NCBI GenBank assembly: GCA_033391075.1
Contig: JAWPMV010000001.1
Location: 6,510,001 to 6,574,000 of the forward strand
DNA length: 64,000 bases
Direction of reading: 5' to 3'
Origin: Bacteroidia bacterium
GTDB taxonomy: Bacteria > Bacteroidota > Bacteroidia > J057
Both the position numbers and the translations under genes were made by a program. Numbering within the stretch: position 1 is the first letter of the stretch; the number at the start of each line of letters is the position of its first letter. This document shows positions 9,293 to 19,000 of this stretch, one piece after another. The notes below the pieces were generated by a model. It searched no databases. It had not been told where the DNA came from and saw only the letters and a program-made list of their open reading frames with translations.

Positions 9293-11662
9293 CTAGCGTT
9301 CTTGCTGTCGGAAGAGATTATAGGAACTTCTTTCTCCACTTGACACATCCAGGAAATTCACATGATACAAACCTCTCGGAAGATAGCTTATATCCAGCGT
9401 TTTGATGGGCTCTTCAGTAAAGTCCATGACCGCCTTGTAAACACTTGCTCCTCGAGAATCGAGAATACTCACTTCAAACTTTCCGGGATTCAGGAATTGA
9501 GGTTCAAAGTTCACCTCTCCAAAAGTTGGGTTAGGGAAGATCCTGAATTCAGGAGTAATTGTTACTTCGTTCTCTACCAGGATTACCCGTGAGTAAAAGA
9601 AGGTATTATTGATATTGGTGAATTTGATTCTGTAATAATTTTTCCCAGGTCGAGGTTCCACGTCCACATATACATAGGTCACCGGATTTCGTGCAGAGGT
9701 CAATTCTTTCCGTGTATAGATCACATTGTACAGAATACCATCTATACTTCTTTCTACAGAATAAACTCCATCCCTCACCGCTTCAGATAGAATCCAGAGC
9801 AATACATTTCGTGGACCCGGCTTTTCAGAAAGGTCAAACTTGATAAAGAATACTGCTGAAACAACATTGGTAGGGCTTACTGGGCTACTGATATCCGCGC
9901 AGATACTTGCGGTATCAAGCTGATCAGTAATCTTATTCAGAGAGTCTTGTCCCAAGTTAATATTGCTAAGGTCCACAAAGTCGGGACTATTAGGATCTGG
10001 ATTATATACCAGAGAATGGATTCTGTATCTGGCAGAGGAATTCACCGTAAAGATCGGCGTATTTCCGATTGCTTCTACAATCATACTATCTCCGGAAGTA
10101 AGGATGTATCTGAAATTAAATCCGGAAGGAACCGTAGGGGAAGCGAGTATATTTGCCTGAATATCTATCGGTCCTGTTCTCAAAGAGTCCGTTTCCAATG
10201 CCATAGCCAATACGCCTGCATCTGCTTTACAGGAATCGATATCGACAATGGCTCCGGCAAAGTCCAAATCAGCACAAAGTCTTTCTGCAGTGATTTGAGC
10301 GGCTATATCTCCGATCTTGGCTGTCCCTATCTGATAGAAACTAAGGTCGAGGAAATTTACTCCACCAGGAACTGAGTCATATACAAGGGTATGAATGCCG
10401 TATTCAGCTGCTTCGGTAACCGTAAATTCAGGCGTATTAGAAATGTCAACATAAAGTGCACTACTTCCCCGACTCAAGAGATATTTCACATCATAACCGG
10501 GAGGAACTGAAGGAGGAATTGTATGAGTAGTGGTCAAAGTTGCCTGCCCTCCATTCAAAGAAGAAGCACTGGGAATATCCAAGGCACCTGCATTGGCCCC
10601 ACAATCCTGAACAAAAAATTGAATCCCACTGGTATCTATATCCGCACAAACTCCCTGCATCTGAATAGCATCCTCAATCTCAGCTATACTCGTTTGGCCA
10701 ATAATGATAAAGGAATCATCAAAATAATCATAGGTTCCGGGCATACCGAGATATACCATGGAATAGATCCCATAGTCTCCTCCTGAATTGACCTCAAAGT
10801 TCAGGCTATCTGAAGTTTCGAGTATGATACCACTAGGCTCAGAGGTCAGAAAATATTTTTTGCTATATCCGGCTGCAACATAAGCCGTATCTTCTATGGT
10901 GATTGCAAGATTGGCCTCCCCATTGATGATGTTCAAGGTATCAGAGGCGAGTGATAGACTATCTGCACTCGAAATACAATATTCGCTGAGTACAAAATTG
11001 ATTGTATTTCTGAATACATCCCATCCGATATCAGAACTTAAGGTAGTTGCATTCTCTCTCAAATAGTATCCGATCCGCATAGCAGGTGCGCGGTAGTTTA
11101 CCATTTCATCCTTATAGTCATAGACAAAAATGGCTACCTGATTGTTACTTCCTGAATTACTGATCTCTGCAACTTTCAGCGCATCTGCAGATGGGTTTCC
11201 CCACATAAAGCTGGTCAGTGAGGAAGTAACCGTTATAGTATTATTATAAACACCCGCAATAGGATGATCTGGCTCTAGGATATCAATTTGATCACGACCG
11301 GAACGGATTCCGTAGTCTATCCCCGCAGTAGGGCCGGTCATCTTCATATCGTCGAAAAGAAAAGCTTCGCTAACAATTATAGGGATTTTCACATCTCTGA
11401 ATGCAATCCCGATAAGACTCGCCGTAACGGAAGGTGAAATGAAAGCAAAAGTCTTTCCATCAGCTTCTTCTGGCTGAATCGGATTTGCATCTACTCCTCG
11501 CACCATCACGTTTAGCCCCATACTTTCCAAAGTATCGAGCAATTGACGATCTGAGCTTAACATGTTTACCGAGTCAGGCCCAGTAAGAAAGAGTAGATCC
11601 TGAGATCTTGAAAAATTAAAACAAGTAATCAGAAATAGAAAAAGCGTAAAAGTTCTAATCAT
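9293..11662 (-). CDS. Secreted T9SS cargo protein with three internal repeats
   Basis: A 789-residue exported protein with a signal peptide ending near residue 20. Residues about 20-230 look like a flavodoxin or GATase-like alpha/beta domain. Three repeats of roughly 105 residues follow (about 246-350, 360-470 and 485-592), each with a YxxKY/FRYI-L-S/T strand, a YGIHTLVY-like strand and a closing CADI/CADL motif. A linker precedes a type A Por-secretion C-terminal sorting domain at about 705-789 (FRIFPNPTFGEVNF at the start, LPRGLYHVNF near the end). It should cross the outer membrane by the type IX system and be anchored to the cell surface or released. The repeats and overall role are not recognised. 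Confidence 0.8.
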   Translation of the reverse strand: MIRTFTLFLFLITCFNFSRSQDLLFLTGPDSVNMLSSDRQLLDTLESMGLNVMVRGVDANPIQPEEADGKTFAFISPSVTASLIGIAFRDVKIPIIVSEAFLFDDMKMTGPTAGIDYGIRSGRDQIDILEPDHPIAGVYNNTITVTSSLTSFMWGNPSADALKVAEISNSGSNNQVAIFVYDYKDEMVNYRAPAMRIGYYLRENATTLSSDIGWDVFRNTINFVLSEYCISSADSLSLASDTLNIINGEANLAITIEDTAYVAAGYSKKYFLTSEPSGIILETSDSLNFEVNSGGDYGIYSMVYLGMPGTYDYFDDSFIIIGQTSIAEIEDAIQMQGVCADIDTSGIQFFVQDCGANAGALDIPSASSLNGGQATLTTTHTIPPSVPPGYDVKYLLSRGSSALYVDISNTPEFTVTEAAEYGIHTLVYDSVPGGVNFLDLSFYQIGTAKIGDIAAQITAERLCADLDFAGAIVDIDSCKADAGVLAMALETDSLRTGPIDIQANILASPTVPSGFNFRYILTSGDSMIVEAIGNTPIFTVNSSARYRIHSLVYNPDPNSPDFVDLSNINLGQDSLNKITDQLDTASICADISSPVSPTNVVSAVFFIKFDLSEKPGPRNVLLWILSEAVRDGVYSVERSIDGILYNVIYTRKELTSARNPVTYVYVDVEPRPGKNYYRIKFTNINNTFFYSRVILVENEVTITPEFRIFPNPTFGEVNFEPQFLNPGKFEVSILDSRGASVYKAVMDFTEEPIKTLDISYLPRGLYHVNFLDVSSGERSSYNLFRQQER

Positions 11663-11752
11663 ACCCCAAATATGATTTGCCTATTATAGCTGCTAGCATG
11701 TAAATATACCCTGTAATATCTTACAACTTACAATAAACAGAAATTCTATAGC

Positions 11753-11797
11753 AAAAAACGCACCTTAGAGCTATTTATTCTCATTTTAGCGTTTTTT
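11753..11797 (-). terminator. Possible terminator of the acyl-ACP thioesterase gene
   Basis: Nine-bp arms (11753-11761 and 11789-11797) made of an A-tract, CGC and its complement enclose a 27-nt loop. Transcribed leftward it ends in six U residues. The long loop makes it weaker than the other hairpins here. Confidence 0.45.
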
Positions 11798-11810
11798 TAT
11801 TTGTAAGAGC

Positions 11811-12551
11811 TCAATTTTCTGTCCATGAAGTCTTTGCAAGTGCCAAAACTTTTTGGTCAGATTCTTTATAAACGGTGTGCAACCAATTTCCGTCGCCTAA
11901 ATCTTCTACAGCTGACAAAAGTTTGTCGCCCCAGGTAGATTCAGATCTAAAATTGAGATCTATGCTCTTTAAATTTTGCTCGCTCAGGACTTTGAAAGGC
12001 AAACCTTCGATGGCGATTTGGAAATAATAGGTATTGCTTAAATGTTGATTGGTATCAATGTCATGCCAGCGCAAAGGAAAACTCTCAGCTTCTTCCGATG
12101 ATTTGACAGGAGGAATTTTTCCAGAAGCAATTTCCATAGCATTTTGACCACGGGGAAGGCCCGTAAGAGATTGCAACCAATCCGGAATGCGGATCATCCT
12201 TCGTGTCTCAAGATCAAAGACCAACCAGGTACTGGTAGCCTTTGCTATACAGACATCATTTTCATCATAGACCCGATAATCCCGATAAACAAAAGAACGC
12301 TCTCCGCCAGAAGGCCAGGATTCTACATAATAATATTCTCTATGCCTGGGAAGACGTTCGATTTCCAGCTTCAACCTCGTCAGCACCCAGCTAATCCCAT
12401 CCTCCTGCAAGCGAGCCACAGACGCACCCAAAGATTCCGCACTGTTCCAGGCAGCCTCCTGCATATTGTTGATCAGGGCAGGAACGCTCATGCGACTTTT
12501 AAAATCTATTTCATGTGCCTTAACCTGATTCTTTTCTCTAGTTACTTTCAT
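11811..12551 (-). CDS. Acyl-ACP thioesterase (FatA/FatB family)
   Basis: A 246-residue double hot-dog protein. Residues 1-130 form the first hot-dog (GISWVLTRLKLEIERLP, then VESWPSGGERSFVYRDYRV) and the second half starts with RWHDIDTNQHLSNTYY, the family motif containing the Asn and His active-site residues. It would release free fatty acids from acyl carrier protein in the cytoplasm. It is the middle member of a minus-strand run: the TPR gene and the YbgC-like thioesterase lie directly upstream, 14 bp before its ATG. Chain-length preference cannot be read. Confidence 0.9.
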   Translation of the reverse strand: MKVTREKNQVKAHEIDFKSRMSVPALINNMQEAAWNSAESLGASVARLQEDGISWVLTRLKLEIERLPRHREYYYVESWPSGGERSFVYRDYRVYDENDVCIAKATSTWLVFDLETRRMIRIPDWLQSLTGLPRGQNAMEIASGKIPPVKSSEEAESFPLRWHDIDTNQHLSNTYYFQIAIEGLPFKVLSEQNLKSIDLNFRSESTWGDKLLSAVEDLGDGNWLHTVYKESDQKVLALAKTSWTEN

Positions 12552-12565
12552 CTTACGTTTTGCAG

Positions 12566-13033
12566 TTAGGATTCCGGGCTGAGATTTATTTCAGCTTCGA
12601 ATTTTTGTATTTCCGTCTGAAAGCCCTCAGGGAGTTTGACTTTTTCTCCCTTGATAAAATCAAAAAGGACCATTTTTGCTTTTGCCTTCGCTACACATTT
12701 CCTATGCTTCTGGCTGATAATATTTGCTTCCAGAACATATTTGTAAACCCCCATCTCAAACATACGGGTTCCAACCAGAACCTCATCCGGAAAACCTAAG
12801 GGATGTAAATATTGAATCTTTATGGATGCAATGACAGGGCCGATGCCTTTTTGAGAGCTTTGCCCAAATCGCTTATAAAAAGTGCCGAGATAATCCATCC
12901 GCCCCATTTCCGCCCATTCGAGGTATTTGGTATTGCTTACGTGTAAAGCCGGATCGACATCTCGCCAATTCACCACTCGTTTTGTGATGACTGGATAGTC
13001 TTGTAGTAGTTTCGATAGCTTAGATTCAGGCAT
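12566..13033 (-). CDS. YbgC/4-hydroxybenzoyl-CoA thioesterase-like hot-dog protein
   Basis: A 155-residue single hot-dog protein. The motif WRDVDPALHVSNTKYLEWAE near residue 25 matches the catalytic Asp loop of acyl-CoA thioesterases (general pattern DxDxxgHvNNxxY), although the first Asn of the usual pair is Ser here. It likely hydrolyses acyl-CoA or acyl-ACP thioesters. Its start overlaps the end of the TPR gene by 8 bp and it is followed after 14 bp by a second thioesterase, so the three genes are probably cotranscribed. A role in lipid turnover is inferred from the pair. Confidence 0.85.
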   Translation of the reverse strand: MPESKLSKLLQDYPVITKRVVNWRDVDPALHVSNTKYLEWAEMGRMDYLGTFYKRFGQSSQKGIGPVIASIKIQYLHPLGFPDEVLVGTRMFEMGVYKYVLEANIISQKHRKCVAKAKAKMVLFDFIKGEKVKLPEGFQTEIQKFEAEINLSPES

Positions 13034-14408
13034 CGGGCTTTTTGCGATATCTGCGAAGATAAGCCTCTGCTTTGGGATGATGCAAATCAGCTGCCCGCTC
13101 CCAGGCTTGTATCGCAGATTGTGGCTTGCCCAAATTCTTCAGGGCAACTCCCCGATTGAAGTGAACCGCACGAAAATCAGGGGCAATTTCCAATGCCTGA
13201 TCATAGGATTTCAGGGCATTCTCATATTGCGAATTGGCCAGGGATGCATTCCCTCGTCCCAGATAGGCATCTGGGTTTTGAGGATTCAGTCGAATAGCTT
13301 TGTCAAAAGCACGAATGGCTTCTTCAAACATTTGCCTTTCGATCAGGGCAAAACCTTTGAGGAGATAAGCCTCCGGAATATCTCCCCCACGGGCTTCATA
13401 TAATTCCAGCTGGGCATTGGCTGCATAGAATTTACCGAGCTCATAATTTGCTTTGGCTGCTAATAGATAGGTCTCCGGAAAATCTCTATTCAGTTCTTTT
13501 ACCCTTTCTGTAGCATCGATGCATTTGAGGAAATCTTTTGACTTAAAGTAAACGCCTGCTAATACCAGCCAACTTTCAATGTCTTCCGGATTGAGATAAA
13601 TACTTTTTCTCAATAGTTCGATCGCTTCCGAGAAACGATTGAGGGAATCCAGAATCTTTCCTTTCAAAAAGAAATAAGCAGCATTCCCTTCTTCTTTCTC
13701 ATCATCCAAAGCGTCCAAATCTGTCCAGGCTAATGCAGGTGCATCCGCCCGTACAAAACATTCGGCCCGCTTGAGTTTGAGTTCTTGCCCTTCGGGATAG
13801 GCTTTCAGAGCTCTTTTACTCAAAGTCAGGGCTTCCTTAAACTCTCCTTTTTCAAGATGTAGATCTAAAAGTCTTAGATACAAAGATTTGCCGGAGTCCT
13901 TCAAATCCAAAGCTCTGTACAAGTCTTTCATTCCTTCTTCTTCTCTCCCCAGGGCAAAAAAACTTTCGCTTCGCAATTCAAGAACTTCGGCAGAAAAGCT
14001 GCCTGACTGCTCTTTGTACAACTGAAAGTCTGCTAAGGCCTTTACATGTTCGTCCTTTTTCTGATAGCTAAAGGCACGATTTAAATGACTCCTGGAATGA
14101 CCGGGATTAAATTGAAGCGCTCGTTCATAATCCCGAATGGCTCCATCCAAATCCCCCATTTCAAATTTGCAATTGGCTCGATTGAAATGCGGATAGTCGA
14201 TACGAGGGTCCAGTTGGATGGCTTTGGAATAATCGCGGATGGCTCGTTCATACTTTCCTAAGGCAAATCTTGCGGAACCTCGATTATTGAAAACCTCTAC
14301 CTTGTCGAGCCCTGCCAGGATCAATTGAGTATAAGCAGTCTCAGCCTGCTCAAAATCTCCCAATTCCATGAGTCTGTGGGCAGCTTTCAGCAGAACATGA
14401 GTATTCAT
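13026..14408 (-). CDS. Tetratricopeptide-repeat protein
   Basis: A 460-residue protein made almost entirely of about eleven TPR units (for example YDYPHFNRANCKFEMGDLDGA and PDAYLGRGNASLANSQYENA type segments), with no signal peptide, membrane segment or catalytic domain. TPR arrays bind partner proteins. It is the first gene of the likely operon with the two thioesterases and overlaps the next gene by 8 bp. The zinc-finger membrane protein gene lies 15 bp upstream and may be part of the same transcript. A scaffold function is inferred; partners are unknown. Confidence 0.85.
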   Translation of the reverse strand: MNTHVLLKAAHRLMELGDFEQAETAYTQLILAGLDKVEVFNNRGSARFALGKYERAIRDYSKAIQLDPRIDYPHFNRANCKFEMGDLDGAIRDYERALQFNPGHSRSHLNRAFSYQKKDEHVKALADFQLYKEQSGSFSAEVLELRSESFFALGREEEGMKDLYRALDLKDSGKSLYLRLLDLHLEKGEFKEALTLSKRALKAYPEGQELKLKRAECFVRADAPALAWTDLDALDDEKEEGNAAYFFLKGKILDSLNRFSEAIELLRKSIYLNPEDIESWLVLAGVYFKSKDFLKCIDATERVKELNRDFPETYLLAAKANYELGKFYAANAQLELYEARGGDIPEAYLLKGFALIERQMFEEAIRAFDKAIRLNPQNPDAYLGRGNASLANSQYENALKSYDQALEIAPDFRAVHFNRGVALKNLGKPQSAIQAWERAADLHHPKAEAYLRRYRKKPDA

Positions 14409-14423
14409 ACGTTTGATTGATTC

Positions 14424-14621
14424 TTAGAGCGGATGGTCTTTGGGTAAACGGCCTGTACCATTGCACCACTCGCATTTGTCTCGATTGCGGGTGTTTTGCC
14501 ACCAACCTTTTCCATTACAGCGTTGGCATCTTTTCGTCTCGGATAAAACTTCATCAAAGAGGTAACGTCCTCCTTCAAAAAGAGCTCCGACAGCGAATGC
14601 AATTAAAATTAACTTAATCAT
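14424..14621 (-). CDS. Small membrane-anchored zinc-finger protein (DnaJ-type CxxCxGxG pair)
   Basis: A 65-residue protein starting at the ATG at 14621. A longer frame starts 60 bases upstream but places a second hydrophobic stretch before the natural leader, so the shorter form is preferred. Residues 1-16 are one hydrophobic segment. The rest carries two motifs, CQRCNGKGWW and CEWCNGTGR, the DnaJ cysteine-rich pattern with four Cys for one zinc. The tail faces either the cytoplasm or periplasm; orientation cannot be settled. The gene lies 15 bp before the TPR gene on the same strand. A chaperone-like or redox role is only a guess. Confidence 0.7.
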   Translation of the reverse strand: MIKLILIAFAVGALFEGGRYLFDEVLSETKRCQRCNGKGWWQNTRNRDKCEWCNGTGRLPKDHPL

Positions 14622-14702
14622 ATATGTTTTCCGATTCGTGCTTGTGCTTATAAAAATAAAAACAGGGCATCGAATAAGCAAAAATTGCCAATTAGTTCAA
14701 AA

Positions 14703-15941
14703 TCATGCACTTCCGCTTTTTAAGGTAATCACCGTTATCTCCGGACGAATGCCCACCCGACCGGGGAAGCCCAGGTAGCCAAAGCCCCGATTTACATAGA
14801 GATATTGCTCTCCTTGTTTATACAAATCCGCCCATTGTCGATAGACATACTTTACCGGACTCCATTTAAATCGCTTGGTATCTATCCCAAACTGCATACC
14901 ATGCGTATGCCCGGAGAAGGTAAGATCAATATCGGGATACTCCGGAATTACTTGTTCTAACCAGTGGCTGGGATCATGAGACAAAAGCAGTTTCACAGGG
15001 ATATTTTCTGTCCCTATATGAGCTTTGGCCAAATCCCCATATTTGGGAAATCTTGCTTTCGCCCCCCAATTCTCTATCCCGAGTACTGCTATCTTCTCTC
15101 CTTCTTTTTCTAATATTCTGTGTTCATTGATCAAAAGGTCCCAGCCCATTTCCCTTTGTATCTGAGCCAATTTCCTAAGATTAGCCTCCTTGGCTTCTTT
15201 GTTCGGCCAATACACATAATCTCCATAATCATGATTGCCGAAAATGGAGTACACCCCGAACTCCGCTTCTAACTGACCAAAGAGATCTTTATACTCATCC
15301 ATTTCATCCGCTACATTGTTTACCAGATCACCTGTAAAAAATATGGTATCCGCCTGCTGTTCTTTGATCAGATCAATCCCCTTCGCAACGGCATTTTTGT
15401 TCCAAAAAGTACCCGAGTGCACATCCGATATTTGCAATACCTTAAAGCCGTCAAATGCTTTGGGTAAATCAGGAAGGTAAACAGTCGATTTTCGCACGGC
15501 ATAATCATGAGCGCCGACCAGGATGCCCCAACTGATAGCAATGAGGGTAAATAATGCCAGAACTCCACCAAAAAGGATCAACCAAAAGGATCTTTGAGCT
15601 ACAAATGGTGAATCCGTGATTTCCGCCCATATCCAAAGAAAAAGCCTCCGAACATCGTCCAGTATCAGACTCAGGATCAAAAAGGTTTTGGCGACATAAA
15701 TGGAAAAAATAAAAACCATAATGATGGTTCTCGCCCTTTTCCCCAACAGCTGTGGATCAATAAAATGATAGAAAAACAGCCCAATCACTGTTATTACACT
15801 TAATCCCCAGTATCCATAGGTGGCCGCGGATTGGATAGAAACTGATAATGGAGCCAGCAATACCCGAATAGCTTCGAAAGCATAGAAATCAATTATTAAT
15901 AAAATCAATGCAAGAATCGGGATGGCAATACGTTTATTCAT
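14703..15941 (-). CDS. Membrane-anchored metallophosphoesterase (YkuE-like)
   Basis: A 412-residue protein with four transmembrane segments in the first 150 residues, followed by a calcineurin-type phosphoesterase domain. All the metal-binding motifs are visible: ISDVHSG, GDLVNN, GNHDYGDY, LLSHDP and FSGHTHG. Members of the YkuE group hydrolyse phosphoesters near the membrane, including lipid-related substrates such as UDP-diacylglucosamine in related LpxH/LpxG enzymes, so a lipid or envelope substrate is plausible but not shown. It reads away from the plus-strand coiled-coil gene at 16093, with 151 bp between the starts. Confidence 0.9.
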   Translation of the reverse strand: MNKRIAIPILALILLIIDFYAFEAIRVLLAPLSVSIQSAATYGYWGLSVITVIGLFFYHFIDPQLLGKRARTIIMVFIFSIYVAKTFLILSLILDDVRRLFLWIWAEITDSPFVAQRSFWLILFGGVLALFTLIAISWGILVGAHDYAVRKSTVYLPDLPKAFDGFKVLQISDVHSGTFWNKNAVAKGIDLIKEQQADTIFFTGDLVNNVADEMDEYKDLFGQLEAEFGVYSIFGNHDYGDYVYWPNKEAKEANLRKLAQIQREMGWDLLINEHRILEKEGEKIAVLGIENWGAKARFPKYGDLAKAHIGTENIPVKLLLSHDPSHWLEQVIPEYPDIDLTFSGHTHGMQFGIDTKRFKWSPVKYVYRQWADLYKQGEQYLYVNRGFGYLGFPGRVGIRPEITVITLKSGSA

Positions 15942-16092
15942 ATGAGCATGAAGCTAATCTAAACACATGACACAGATAGGTTTTTAATTGTGACATTCAA
16001 GATGTACATTTATCCCAATCTGTTATAGGTCAAGTCTTTTCAAATCAAACACCTGATGTCGGAATTGGGGCCGATGTCCTTAAGTTATTCGT

Positions 16093-19000
16093 ATGAAACC
16101 TCTAGTTCATACCACTTTGCTTGCTCTGCTTTGTACCTTAGGCCTCTTCCCCCAGTCATCCTTTAGCCAGGATAAACTGTCAAACTGGTATATCGAAGAA
16201 GTGTTTCTCCTTGCAGACCTTAATGAGGACAAATATCTCAGTGAATCTGAAATTCTGCAACTGAGGGAGAATTTTGCCTATTACCAAAATCCCGAATATT
16301 TCGAGCGTACAGACAAGAACAAAGATGGATACCTGGATTATCCTGAATTCAGATATCGCTTTGGGCAAGCTCTGGTCCATCGCCAGGAGATCGACGGTAA
16401 AGAATTGAAAATCCTATCGGAAAGCTTTCCTTATTTTGAGGATGCTGCCTATAAATATCTCAAGCGTCATCCGGAACTTACCGAGCGCTTGATGAACAAC
16501 CTACTCTGGACCCGAGAGCATCCAGATCTCATGAAACAGATCATTGCGGACAAGGCCTGGCTCTCAAAAGAAAAAGCCATAGTAGAGTCTTTAAGTTCAA
16601 ACCTGATCTGGCTTTCTGAGAATCCTGTGTTGGCAAAAAAATTCTATCAGGCAAAGAAACTCAATCCTGTATCCAATATCTGGAGGAGCTGGAGCATTAG
16701 CCATATGGATTACCTCGCCAACAATTCTGTTCAGCAAGGCATCCAAATCGACTTTCCCTATTGGCCAGCGGAAGAACCCAATGAAAAAGATAATGGGCAG
16801 TTGACAGCTTCTGCCCCCAGTCCCGGTGAAAGGCAGCAATGGGTCGATTCGCTCCTGATGGCAAATCAATCTTTGCAGTTGGCCAATGAAAAAGTGAAAA
16901 AAGAATTGGGAAGAAGAGATAGTGTAGCAAAAAGCATCTTTAGTGAGCAAATGGCTGCTCCGGATGACAAGAGCCTTTCAAGCCTCAAAAAAGAAAATGG
17001 GGATTTGCGAACAAGGGTTCGTCAAATGATGATCGAAAAGAAACTTTCCCGAATTGAAGAGGATAAATTGCTGGAAACCACCATTCGTCAGCGCAAACAA
17101 ATCGCCCTTTTTGAAAAGCAACAGGAACTCAAAGATGAAAATGGGAATCTAGGCCTGAACAATACTGCTTTACTAGAGGAAGATATAGCGAAACTCAAGG
17201 AAGACCTATTGACAAAAGACCAGAGGATTGCGGAACTCAATGAGTCTTTGGGCGAATTGAATTCTTCCAATATGAATCTGCTCAAAGAGAAGCAGACATT
17301 GGCAGCGAATAATTCTCAACTGAAAAAAGAAAAAGGTAAACTCCTCACACAGAATGAATCCAAGCTGAAAAGCCTTTCTGAGAAAGAGAATACGACAGAA
17401 AAAGCCTTTAGTCAAAAAGAGGAAACATACAAAAATCAAATTGCCTCCCTTGAAGAAGAATCATCCAGGCTTTCCCGAAAGTATACACAACTAGAAAAAG
17501 AAAAAGACGAACTGGAAAGCAATCTGACCCGCGTATTGGAGAGTAAAGATCAAGATACCGACGAACTGATTGCCATAGAGGGACAATACAAACAACAAAT
17601 TACTGCGCTGGAAATTGAATTGGAAGAAGCACAGGCAAAATTGACCGATAATTCAAGATCCAAACAGCAGAAAATCAGCAAACTGGAAGCAGAACTGCAG
17701 GAAAGCCAGGCTAAGCTGGCAGATAACTCAAACCAAAAGGAGCAAAAGATCGCTGACTTAGAGGCCAAACTCGAAAAAGCTGAAAATCGTCTGGCCAATA
17801 ATAGTGGAAGTAGTCAGGAGAGAATCAAAACCCTGGAAGGGGAATTAGAAAAAAGTCAGGCACAACTAGCTGAGCGTTCCAATAACTATAAGGAAGAAAT
17901 TGCTGAGCTAAAAGTAGAACTCAAGACTTCACAAAGCCTCATAGCAGAGAAAACTACAGATGAAAGCAATGTAAAGGAATTGCAATCCGAACTTTCTTCC
18001 AGCAAAGCAGAAATAGCCTCACTACAAAGTCGAATAGATGAGTTCCAGTCTAACTCTAGTCTCCGTAGAGAAAATGACCTGCAAATACAGAAAAAGAAGT
18101 ACGAACAAGAAATAGCAAATCTGGAGGAAAGCAATGAAAAGTTGACGGCCTCTCTTGAGCAGAATAATAAGCAAATGGTTGCCCTCCTGGCTGAGCAAGA
18201 TGCTTTGGAACAAAAAACCAAGGCCAATCAGTCGAAAGCCGTCAATCCCATAGCCCTCGACCCTCTAATAGAAAAGCAAAGAGACTCTCTGGAATTTGCT
18301 CTGCAAAATTCCCTGAGTAGAATCGGAAATCTGGAAGAGGAATTGAAACTATCGGAACAGGCCTTAAAGGATCAGGAGAAACAACTAGAACTTAGCAAAA
18401 GTAGTCTGGCAGCCAATTCTCCTGCAATTGATGAAGAATATGATGCCCTTTATTTGCGGGTGAATGAATTGGAATACAACAATGCCAAGCTTAAAGATGA
18501 GCTGGAAGCTACCCTGAGTCTGGCTGGTGAGCGAGAAGCCATTCTGGAAAAGCGCCTCAAAAGCAGCATGCAGGAAAGTAAGCGTATACAAACTAAAATG
18601 AATCGCTTCAAAAGACGCAAAAGATTCTACGATTCTGAGGATGGGGAGCGCATGGATAAAATGGCCCTGGAGCTGGCAGACAAAAAGAAACGCATCAAAG
18701 AAATGGATGAAGTAAACCGGGCTCTTCTGGCTCAGCTTCACGCCAACAACAAATATTTGGGACAAAATATTTCAAAAAGAGATCAATATCAACAAGAAAT
18801 GACTCGCCTGAAAAGCGATGTCAGCCGCCTTGAATCTGCCAATGATAGTCTCAGCTATCTGGTTGCAAATGGAAAGGGCTTCAATGGCCCACAAAGAGAT
18901 TCTTTGCTTGCCTATCAGGAAAGAATCTACCGCATGGAGCAGCGCATCCTCTATATGCAGAATTCCAATCAAACTCAGTTGGCCCGCTTGAATCTGGAAA

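Noticed and set aside
17550-18765. Several antisense frames of 80-126 codons opposite the coiled-coil gene
   Set aside because: They are shadows of the heptad-rich reading frame (Phe/Leu/Ser-rich translations) with no independent support.
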